Positions 54,811 to 64,000 of a DNA stretch of 64,000 nt are shown here, in pieces. The stretch spans positions 992,001 through 1,056,000 of the forward strand of contig JAGVVL010000013.1 in the NCBI GenBank assembly GCA_018287875.1, in the 5' to 3' direction. Position 1 is the first letter of the stretch; each line of letters opens with the position of its first letter. The DNA is from Nigrospora sphaerica (lineage: Eukaryota > Ascomycota > Sordariomycetes > Amphisphaeriales > Apiosporaceae). Both the position numbers and the translations under genes were made by a program. The notes beneath the pieces are model-generated. The model did no database searches. It worked only from the letters and a program-made list of their open reading frames with translations, and was not told where the DNA came from.

Positions 54811-56668
54811 ATGTCCGCAGCAACAACCAGCCCGTCCCACATATGGGAGCGATTCCATCAACAAGGTCTCAGTCACACCCGTCGAAACGAACTGGAGGAA
54901 GCGCTGCTAGCTCACCGTTGCGCCCTGACGACATGTGACGGCGACCCGGATCTTATACGTGCGACACAAAATCGCTACGTGTCCCTTGCTGAGCTTGGCT
55001 ATGTGTACAGAATGCTCGGTCGCTTTTTGAAAGCCTGCGACTGCCTCGAGAACGCTGTCCAGAACATGCCACACAATGGTGCCCGCTTAAAAGCCCTTGG
55101 AGAACTTGCGGTCGTGTATCGGCATCTCGACAAGCTGGGTGACGCCAAAAAGGCTTGCGAAGAACAATACAAATCCGCCAAAGCAATGGGGTTGGAGCAA
55201 GAGATGGAGCGTGCAATTGGCAACCTGGGCATGGTAAACTACCAACTGTTTCTCCTCAATCAAGACCAGGAGTACTTGGCTCTGGCCATACGGCAGCTGG
55301 AAGAACGTGTCAGCATATGCCAGCGGCTGAGGAAATCAACCGAGGATCCAGAGGATCCCCAGGTCCGAGCCGCCAAGATCCAGACCGCCACAGCACGTGA
55401 GGCTATTGCTTTTGCGCGCCTCTCCTTGTGCTACACGTCTCAAGGAGAGATTTTAAAGGCGATTAGTGCTGCCTTGGAATGCCAAGTGCTCTCGGTCCAG
55501 TCGGGCGACCCAAGCAAAATAGCCTTCTCAAGGTTGTTCTACGGCCGAGCTCTACTCTTGAATGGACAGAGAGAAGAGGCGCTTGCCCAGTTCAACCCTC
55601 CGGATGGCAACACGCCAATCTCAGCATTGGCGAAGGAACCTTGCGAAGAATACCGTGGCTATATTCGCGAGATGATTGACGCCGGGGCAGACTTGACTTT
55701 ACGCGACAAATCCGGCTACTCGGCACTGGACTACGCAGTCTACAACGGCGATGAGCTCACGCAGGATCTTTTGGTCCAGGCACTTCGTTTAAAGATCAGT
55801 CATGCAGAAGTCGAGAGCCATCGATGGGAATCAAGCCTCAGGAAAGGATACCGCGAGCTGCTTCAAGATATTCTGCGGCCGGTACTGCTGGATAGCGATA
55901 AGAAAACGAGCACCAAGCGATTGCGGCAGGCGTACGCGAAAACCCTAGCCATAGACGAAGAAAAGGCCCGCCAATTCGACAGGTTCAAATACGTGCGCTT
56001 AGCTGACTTTACCCGCAACGGCAGGCTGCCCAAATCAACCGACAGCCTCACACAGAGCATCATGAGCGACGCCGACGAAGACGTCTTCGTGATTTTCATC
56101 TCCTACACATGGCACAAAAAGCAGGGCGGCGACAACTTGACACCGGACGACGCGCAAACACCAAGTATCACCGGATGGTCAATGCCATTGAAAGCTTCCT
56201 CCAAGCACATACCGACGTGGACCCAAAGCGGGTGGGTTTATGGCTTGTACGCATCTGAGGTTTCCCACCATCTCCACCACGGCACTGACAAAGCACTCAC
56301 AGGACTGGGCTTGCATCGACCAGCTGGACGCCGAGATCCAGGCGCGCGGTGTCGCGTCGCTGCCCATGTTGATTGCCCAGTGCAGTGCCATGGTCAGCAT
56401 CATCGACGAGACATACTATGAGCGTGCGTGGTGCTGCGTCGAGGTCATGACGATTCGCGCACTGCAGAGGTCATACGGTGCCCATTGGTGGCATGAGTAC
56501 GCGTACGACCAAGGGCGGGGAAAGTGGTTTCTGCAGAAGGGCCGAGTGGACAGAACGCTCAGCGCCGCCTCGGCCAATGTCACTATGGAGAGCGACCGTC
56601 CGAAGATCATGTTCCTCGAGCGGCAGACGATACTACTAGAATACGCTGTCAAAGTGGAAAGACCTTGA
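54811..56668 (+). pseudogene. TPR-ankyrin-TIR-like protein, one frameshift
   Basis: Exon 1 is 54811-56246 and exon 2 is 56303-56668, with a 56-bp intron (GTACGC...ACAG) joining GLWL to DWACIDQLDAE. About 600 residues are encoded. Residues 20-300 are helical tetratricopeptide-like repeats (YVSLAELGYVYRMLGRFLKA and ELAVVYRHLDKLGDAKKACE). An ankyrin-like unit (IDAGADLTLRDKSGYSALDY) follows. The C-terminal domain begins VFVIFISYTWHKKQ and contains YYERAWCCVEVMTI. F-I-S-Y and W-C-x-x-E are typical of TIR domains, the Glu being the NADase residue in plant TIRs. One base is missing in the A-run at about 56156 (CAAACACC where CAAAACACC would keep frame). Without it the gene would be intact. A sequencing error is possible. 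Confidence 0.72.
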
Positions 56669-58039
56669 AGTGATGCCGTGCTTATTTGGGCTTGGGTACA
56701 GTCAATATGCAGTCACAGAGTCGCCCGGGTTAATTTGACCAATATACTGAGGGGAGAAGAAGGAGAAGAAGTATATGCACGAGCCTCCTCGCCGCTTGAT
56801 ATATCCGCACTCTCCCAACACGTGGCCATAAAATTAGTATTGCGATAGCAATCAGCCGTCACCTTACGAAGGCAGGATAAAAAATAAGCTTCTCCCAAGT
56901 TGACAGGGGGATGCACGCGTTGTACCCAAGGGGCAGTTGTTTAATACATCACAATTAAACATAAGGCATGCTGTTTTGCATCCCGTCTACCGCTGCTACA
57001 GAAAGGAAGACGACATCGGAGCCTTGGATGATGTTAGAAGGATTCTCTCGAGAGCATTTAATCAGCTCCAGTGGCCTGTTAGATTATGTTACAGACCCAG
57101 TCGCCTAGAGCGATTTCGGGCTCATCCTGACATTCATGTGTTCATCCATCTCCAGCCTGTTCCAGTCGGGCCTTTATTAGTCGCATAATGGGACGTACGA
57201 ATGTTTCCCACTCAATACGGCCCGAACCCCTATCCATTAAGCCGTGTATATTCTATCGATCGCCACTACGACCTTAAGCGAGCCTTATGTACTGAGAACA
57301 CCGCCAGCGATGACATTAGGCCTGCTATGTTACAGTCTCTACTATTTATTAGTGAGCACGTTGACAAATGAATATTGAACGAAGCGGCGATGGGTCTAAA
57401 GTGCTGATTGAGGGCATCGCATTGTCTTCGGGCACCCTGAAACACGCGAATGACGAAACAATTCTAATATCGCCTTCTTTCATGGCGCTCTTCCCCCGTG
57501 TTAGCCTCATCACCATGTCCACTCCACGATCCATAAATCACTTCGTCAGAATATCCATGTGCCTATGGCCCTGCTGATTGACAGCGTTGCTGTCCTCGTG
57601 ACCTCTCTGCCCATGACTTTTGCCGAGCCGCACACCATTGGCGGCCTTCCGCTCTGACTCGTACTCATCGAGGAGGCGGACATCAGCAGATTGTGCCAAA
57701 TCCACCAGGCTAGAGATGATCGCCTCTCCGGCTGCTTAGATATACCAGCCACGCCGACGCAGAAACGACGGGCTTTCATGTGCAACCACTTGACCTACAT
57801 AGGATGTTGGAACAGTTCTACTGGTCTGTACTTTGGGTCATTCGGCATGGAAGCAGCGCTCACCTTTGCGCCCCCACAATATAAAACTTTTCAGCGAATA
57901 TCACCGGTACATACGACCATAGCTTCCAGAAAACTCGGGATCCCGTCCGCTCTCCCATAGATAAGCTGGAAAGCGCCGAATTAGTACTAGGGTCGGTGAC
58001 GACCTGGGAATCCTCGGTGTTGTATGTATTTTGTGCCTC
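56669..58039. other. Intergenic DNA, no gene recognised
   Basis: Frames of 60-89 codons occur on both strands without family motifs. The plus-strand frame near 57560 reads like coding sequence for about 30 residues but ends in stops. Confidence 0.4.
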
Positions 58040-58425
58040 TTATTTTTTGCCCCCCGTCGCGGTCATCACGGTATCAAGAAACTGAAGTTTAGGAGGATGG
58101 GCCACCTGCACATGGAGAGTACAAGCATAATCCGGAGGGGAGATGCGTCGGTCGGTTTCAATGGTGACAGCGTATGGCCAATCAATCGTTGCATCGTCTG
58201 GGTCAGTCGGGATGTCCGAGATGGATAAAATTGAAGGAGGCGAAAGAGGGGGAGGACGAGATGAGAAGATGGTGATGATGTGGCATCGAGATTGAGTCGA
58301 TGTATATGGCGTCGATGGCAATGGCGTCTCTTGAATTAGCGTCCATAGAAACCGAGTAAATTGAATTGATGGACGGGTGTGGAGTTGGGTAAAAGAGATA
58401 CGTACTTACCTTTTAAAACTTGCAT
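58040..58425 (-). CDS. Possible small spliced gene, 57 residues
   Basis: A short exon (58425-58410, MQVLK) ends at a perfect donor GTAAGTACG. A 212-bp intron ending CCCAG joins it to 58197-58040, which reads DDATIDWPYAVTIETDRRIS and ends ATGGKK before TAA. The sequence is protein-like, but I do not recognise a family, and it could be the last exons of a longer decayed gene. Confidence 0.3.
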
Positions 58426-59012
58426 CGTGAGAGTTGGCGGGCTGAAGTTGCGTACCCTTGCTAAATCTGATGGAGAAATCCAGGCTGACGCGAATATCTC
58501 TATGAAGAGTAAAGAAATACGGTCGCAATTGAAACCGGGCGGACGGCTATGTTGTTGCCATCGTGGGTTTCCTTGTTGGTCACGTCCAGACCCAGGGATA
58601 GTAAAGCCATCGTAGCGGGCGACGATACACGCATGCGTGGCCAAGCATGCGGGGGGACGGGGACCCACGGCCGGCGAGTGCATGAATTGCGAACGCGATG
58701 GAGTAGGAGATGCCATACTGGCAATGGATGCGATGCGTTGGGAAACCACGAAAACGATGCCGATTGCAGATGCCATGGTGGTGATGGAGATGAAGTTGGG
58801 ACGGCAAATGGTCAGCCATTTCTAAGCGGGTAGACCGACCAGTTTTCTGCTCTTTTCCCTTTTCCTTAACGTGGATGTCATAAGCTAGGGTACCCCTTCG
58901 CGAGCCAGGTGCTTCGCGAGACACCGGTTTCAGAGACGTCTTAAGATGCCCCCTTCTAACAGAAAGACGAATATCTTAATAACCACATAAGCTAGGATCT
59001 TCGTTTTTGTTT
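58426..59012. other. Intergenic DNA, no gene recognised
   Basis: GC-rich short frames occur to about 58850. After that a stretch with CTTCGCGAG repeated twice (58888-58923) may be near the end of the Fot1-like remnant that follows. Confidence 0.35.
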
Positions 59013-59573
59013 TCAAAAGACGATAATACACTCCTCTACACTGCTATCGCTTTCTTCTTCTAAATCTGACTGATCTACCCATCCTTCTCCGTCCGAATCT
59101 AATTCTGGCTTATTAGGTAAGATCCCCATCTCCCTTTTGACTCTTTTGACGTCCTAAATAGTAACGAACTGCTCTTGCGCTGTCGTATACACTTTACGCC
59201 GTTTCTAAGGCTTTTAGCGTTCTAAAGCAGCTGCTAGCTGGTCTCTCTTATACGTGAGGCTCGAGATCTGGCCTGCTGCTTCGTTAAGGGTCTTGCTAAG
59301 CTTGCGAACGAATAACCGGAACGTTAGCAGACTGTACGCTGGCTCCAGCGTACGCATATCTTAAGCGACGTCGTTAACTTGCTGTGAACTCTTCGGTGTG
59401 GCGAACACTATAGCAGACATTGAGACCGGGCCAGGGCTCTTACGTAAGCCTTGATCAAGGGTTTACACAAGTATAAGTTAGGCCTCGGAAGCCCAGTTCA
59501 TAGTTTAGAAGACAGCGCGCTTTTTCCCTCCTTTTAATACACTGCTACTCTTACTACGGCACTTCACGCTCAT
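59013..59573 (-). pseudogene. C-terminal part of a second Fot1/pogo-type transposase
   Basis: The minus-strand frame of 187 codons runs from MSVKCRSKSSSVLKGGKKRA to ECIIVF-stop. It contains TLEPAYSLLTFRLFVRKLSK and LNEAAGQISSLTYKRDQLAA followed by KRRKVYTTAQEQFVTI. This looks like the region after the DDE domain in fungal Fot1-like transposases. TAG/TAA codons interrupt it. It has no zinc knuckle like the element at 15186, so it is another subfamily. The rest is missing toward the gypsy element. Confidence 0.55.
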
Positions 59574-59724
59574 TTTTCGTGACTATTTTGAGCTTCTTTT
59601 ACTTCCCTACGTTAAGGATCATCTTGATCAACGATATCCTCACCTGATTGTCCCTTGGGATCGACCTTACGACCGTGTCTTTCCACCAAACTCCCTACAG
59701 TTTAGGGTTTCTTAGTTCCATAGC

Positions 59725-59783
59725 TCCCCCCTACAGGCTCGAACTGTGAACCTCTTGATTAACAGTTAGAACTAACTAGGATA
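59725..59783 (-). ncRNA. tRNA-Asn-like 3' half, degenerate
   Basis: The minus strand reads CTAACTGTTAATC (anticodon GTT), a variable loop, then CACAGTTCGAGCCTGTA as a T-arm and GGGGGGA as an acceptor-like end. Mismatches in the anticodon and T stems are all explained by G-to-A changes. The D-arm side is not readable. On the plus strand CCATAGCTCCCCCC could be a mutated retroelement primer site (TGG to TAG). Either reading is possible. Confidence 0.3.
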
Positions 59784-60513
59784 GATGGCGACAACTAACT
59801 GAACAGAATGAACGTGGAGAATTGAGGAGAATATAAGGCAAGAGCTGGAAGTCGGGAATGATGAGTACCCCCAGTATAGATGAAAATATTGTTACCCCTC
59901 CCCACGAAAAGAAACACTGCAAGGCGGTGGAGATTATTGATCAAATAACGCAGAACACGATAAATAAGAAAGCCGAAAGATACCGGGCTAATGTCGGTGT
60001 CCGAAGAAATACCTCGGTATAGAAATAACGGGAACTTACGCTGACTGTGGCTAACCTAGCTAACGAACTAACCTGCCTAATGTGGCAACTTATAGAGAGG
60101 CTAATAAGAGTTGCCGTGTTACTCTTAACATTCTTAATTAGGACCAGCTCCTATGCCCTTAAGACGCTGTAATAGATAATACAAATAAGACTAATGATTT
60201 TAATAGAGATATGTGAAGTTATCGGTGAGCGAACGGATTAAGGGATTCTAGTGTGCGAATGCCGACATCTAAGGCCAGCCAGGAAGCAAGTCATATACCG
60301 GTTCTCAAGGAACCGATTAACTATCCCAAGACGACTATATAAGAATCCTCCTAGACAACGGAAAAACAACATGAGCACTAGATCTAACAGATAAGCCGCG
60401 GATTAAGAGACTTTACGTATAATAGAGTTTGTGGAGCCTTCCTTTACGATAACCATATATAAGCAATTAACTGCCCCTTTAGTCTAAACGCCCAGCCCCT
60501 CCCCGAACTTAAC
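59784..60513 (+). other. Probable LTR/leader of the gypsy element
   Basis: AT-rich non-coding DNA leads up to the Gag start. It contains TGTCGGTGTCCGAAG at 59993, a plausible LTR start, and TATATAAG near 60459. The LTR limits cannot be fixed because the 3' LTR is outside the window. Confidence 0.35.
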
Positions 60514-63500
60514 GATGTCTGCCACTTCCACTCCTAAGAGTGAGAGTCCTTAGGGTATCCCTAATTAAGGGAATCCACCTTTACGACTCTCGGACCTGAG
60601 ACTCTTACCCGACCTAGGGCATTACCCGTACCTGAGGTTTAACAGCAACAACATCACGGCCTTCCTAGAAGATTAGGAGAGACACGCCTAGCGGTTCCGT
60701 TTCTCCGAAACCGACAAGATTATAGAGCTGATAGCCTACTGTATCGGTTAAGGAACACTCTCCTAGATCCATCTAGTAATTAAGGAGTATACTACCTGGC
60801 CGGATTTTAAGCAGCGCCTCCTTTCTGACTTCAAGATAGGGGACCTCTTACACCAGCTTCCCTTAAGCGCGAAGTTGTTGGAACTCGAATCTGGACTTAA
60901 GCTATCAGACTATTAAAAGATATACAACTACCTTGTCGAGTATAAGCAAGTCGCCAATACTTTAAAGGCTGTATCCGCAGTATAAGGAGGTGTCACTAAA
61001 CTAACGCGAGAGGGTTTGATTAAGCGTTTGCACCCGGATATCTAGCACATGCTATTTAAGAAGAACTGGCTTGCAGAATATAAAGACACCTTTAAGGACA
61101 TCTCGGACTGGTTAATCGAGGAGCGCATATTTAACAACACCCTTAATACTGATACCGCTAAAATACGTGCTGCGAAGATGATGCTAGACAGGAAGAACCT
61201 CGTGTAAAGAGAGAGAACTAAAAGAATGACTAAAGACGACACGCGCGTGGATACCAGGATGATCGATAATACAATCGACAAGATAACTAAGAAGTTCGAA
61301 AGTCTCGGGGTTAACCGGATTCAAGCTTTAATCGACGAAAGACTGAAGCAGTTATAGCCGCCTCACTTGCAAGACAACTCACAGACCTATCCCCATGTTA
61401 GCAACATTCAGGTAAGAGAGATAACAGCAGGCGTCGTCGATCGAGACTCCTTTCGACACGGGGCACCTGGATCAGGGTTTTCCTCCTATAGGAGAGGTGG
61501 CCGAGGCAGTAGAGGCTCTTACGACCGTATCCTCCCGGATAACAGCGTCTAGTTACATAACACGTACGGACCTGGAGACTGCTATGCTTGCAGTGAGCCT
61601 AGCTACAGGAGCAATCGATGCCCTATGTTAGCATACTGCACCAAGCAAGGCTTCCTACACTAGGATGCTGATACCTAGAGATACCGAGCGGGCAGACGAG
61701 GAGAAGGCCACTGGCTAAACGAGCCGATCTTAGGAGACTACCTCTGCTGAAAAAAACTGGCCATTTGGATATGCCTAATAGATATCTTCTTCAATAGACT
61801 GGGAACATATTAGCAGTAAGCGCACGCTAGGAACGAACTATTTAAGCAAGACCTGATCACTTAAGAGAACATGAACGAATTCGCAGCCTATTATAGAAAG
61901 AGGCAAATCGTTGATTAAGGATAAGCATAACCAGCTATAATAACTGTCAACTCAGTCGAGACCTGCGAAACGACTTGTTAACCAAATATTGACTTCGAAT
62001 TCATATACATCGGGCACGACTTGGATAATCGAGAGATCCTGCGTGTTGTGGAAAGGTAAGCCGTGCCACCACGAATTGCCTCGATTAAGGAAGTTTCAGA
62101 CGAAGAAACAGTAGCTGTTATAATGAACGCGGGAGAAAAGAGAGTAAGACTGGAAGATGGCAGGTACGCCCTAAAGGATGCCACTCAGCTAACGAACAGC
62201 CGGGTAAAAGGAGACAACGACGCAACTACCTCGCGACTAAAGGAAAAGCTTAATTAAAATGATATCGACAAATAGACCAAGCGAATCCTCTAGGAATTTG
62301 GCGATAAGAAGTTCATAGTCACTTAGTCAGACCTAATTACGGAAGTCCCCAATTTTAGCTAAGGACTGCTGAAGGTGGCGACAGACGCTATAGATAAACA
62401 TTAAGGGATTGAAGAAATAATCGACACACGCGGGGCTTCTTAAGACCCCGACTGTATCACTATAAGGACCAGTGGAGACCCTAGGAACAGCACTACGACT
62501 AAAGGATTAGTAAGGTTTACTAATAGAGCACACCTAGCTAATGAACTACGATAAAAGTGGAGAACACGGAATGTTACGAAGCGCACTAATTAAGACTCCC
62601 CACATACCGTTAACGCGACCGACTTCTTCATAAGACCAGACGAGATCAAAGCAGCGAGACCCTTAAGACGCCTTCCAGTGAGAGTCGGACCCAACAGCGA
62701 TGAGACTTTAGTACGAGGTCTGCTGGACACCGGAGCCGCGATCAATGTTATCGTGGACACCTACTGCAAGAAGAACAACCTGCCTTTTATGGCATCCAGC
62801 ATAGTCCTAAGAGGATGGACGGCAAATTCCACACCCACCGAGTTAATAGGGACCCTAGCCAACTACCTTTGGATTAGGGGACGCAAAATCCGGACTTCCT
62901 TTTAAGTTATCAAGGTTGAGAATAGCAGTTATAATATAATTCTCGGCTTACCTTTCATCTGCTATAGTCGTGCGGTTACATCTTATAACGTACCCGAGGG
63001 CACTCCACCGATAGCCTAGCTTATCATAGGCAATGCGAAGCTCTATATTCCAGTGATCCCCGATAAGAGGAGCGCTAATTAAGGGAATGTAACCGAAGGC
63101 AGCTCCTTAAAAGGCGCGCTACTAAGGAAGACAGCCAGCTTAGTAGCGATCATAGGCTAGCAAAACCGTCTTTCTTAGCCACACGCTATATACTGGCAGA
63201 ATTAGTTGTCAACACGATCACAGCTGCAGAATCACCTAATTAAGACCTTCCACGACTAGGAAAGGATAAGACGATCGTCAACAAGATCTCCGATAACGGG
63301 CTCCTACTCCTGCTTCAGGGGCTGAGAGATAAGTGCATAGGGGACGAGGAGGCCACAGCCAGGAACAAGGAGATGCCCTCACCCCCTCAGCCTAGACACA
63401 CTTCACAACAGCAAGAGTGTTACTTAAGCCACGCCCATAAGAACGGAATAACCAAACAGATTAACACTATATATAAAACAGTCGCCCAGAAAGTGCAGCC

Positions 63501-64000
63501 AATAGACGATTACCCTTCGGACGGATCAGTCCCAGCCGGATCGACATCGTGGAAACAAAAGGCCCTGGAAGAAATCGCAGGCAGGCTTACACTTAAGCCG
63601 CTAGATAGCCCGATAAAGAACATACAGCTAAGGTTCACTACTATAGGACTTAAAGAGCGACTAACAGATAAGCGATAGGCGGAAATCCTTAATCAGCTGA
63701 AACCCTCAGAAATGACACCGGAAGAAACGGCTATTTTTAAGCAAATCCTCTAAAACCGAGAAGCATGCCTAGCTTGGGACACTATGGATATGGGCTATAT
63801 TCGGCTAGAGATCTCACCCCTATACGAAATCCGCACGGTACTGTACGTTACATGGCAAGCTAAGAGTGTACCAATCCCAGGGGCGCTGATGCTAAAGGCA
63901 ATTGAGGTCCTTAAGAAACGCCTTGCTAAAGGATAGCTCGAGGAAGGCCACGGCCCCTATAGGAACAGCTGGTTCGTGGTCGCAAAGAAGGACGGCAACA
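60514..64000 (+). mobile_element. Ty3-gypsy retrotransposon, RIP-damaged, runs off the window
   Basis: Gag starts at 60514 (MSATSTPKSESP) and shows a retrotransposon Gag-like part (DKIIELIAYCIG ... DFKQRLLSDFK near 60715-60840). A Cys-containing motif (DCYACSEP...RSNRCPM near 61580) follows. A protease with LLDTGAAINVIVDTYCKK lies near 62720 and ILGLPFICYSRA near 62945. At the right end is the start of reverse transcriptase (EEGHGPYRNSWFVVAKKDGN, 63941-64000). TAG/TAA codons are frequent and the frame shifts at least once. The element continues past 64000. Confidence 0.85.

Noticed and set aside
1..64000. CRISPR arrays, bacterial operons, rRNA genes
   Set aside because: No regularly spaced short repeats and no rRNA-like sequence were seen. 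Introns and retrotransposons show this is fungal nuclear DNA.

Overview
This window looks like chromosomal DNA from a filamentous ascomycete, probably a Sordariomycete. Protein genes have short GT-AG introns (about 50-120 bp), there is no operon layout, and the repeats are fungal families: Tad1/MGL-like LINEs, Ty1-copia, Ty3-gypsy and Fot1/pogo elements. Most repeats carry many C-to-T/G-to-A changes that turn Trp and Gln codons into TAG/TAA with almost no indels, which is the signature of RIP (repeat-induced point mutation). The species cannot be named from sequence alone.

Layout. 1-1427: a chimeric LINE (copy A, minus strand). 1835-2421: a 587-bp 5'-truncated LINE with a 14-bp target-site duplication (TSD). 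3844-4696: a secreted HsbA-type gene. 5635-5833: a solo LTR. 6337-13812: a complete Ty1-copia element (minus) holding an extra opposite-strand gene. 13818-15185: AT-rich DNA. 15186-16147: the 3' half of a Fot1-like transposon. 16148-21001: a full-length LINE (minus). 22049-25884: an intact divergent host gene pair, a D-amino-acid-oxidase-type flavoenzyme and an MFS transporter. 28727-29557: the 5' half of a Fot1-like transposon. 29558-45143: three nested or abutting LINEs (chimera B, full-length LINE2, chimera C). 45161-45929: a broken cytochrome P450. 46851-53680: a four-exon SAM methyltransferase split by a second Ty1-copia element (47544-53340). 54811-56668: a TPR/ankyrin/TIR-like gene with one frameshift. 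59013-59573: a second Fot1-like remnant. 60514-64000: a decayed Ty3-gypsy element running off the end.

Main observations. (1) Three LINE copies, each truncated at a different point, carry the same unrelated 1,130-bp module at the 5' side, and copy C has a TSD around the whole chimera. This matches the WEIRD::MGL 'MINE' chimeras that I recall from Magnaporthe. (2) The two Fot1 halves and the matching TSD sequences at 21002 and 45149 show that the 16-34 kb segment was inverted by recombination between LINE copies. (3) A Ty1-copia element recently split a methyltransferase gene whose frame is restored exactly if the element and one TSD are removed. (4) One Ty1-copia element contains an oppositely oriented gene with its own TATA box. 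(5) A fungal TPR-ankyrin-TIR-like protein keeps a W-C-x-x-E motif typical of TIR NADases.
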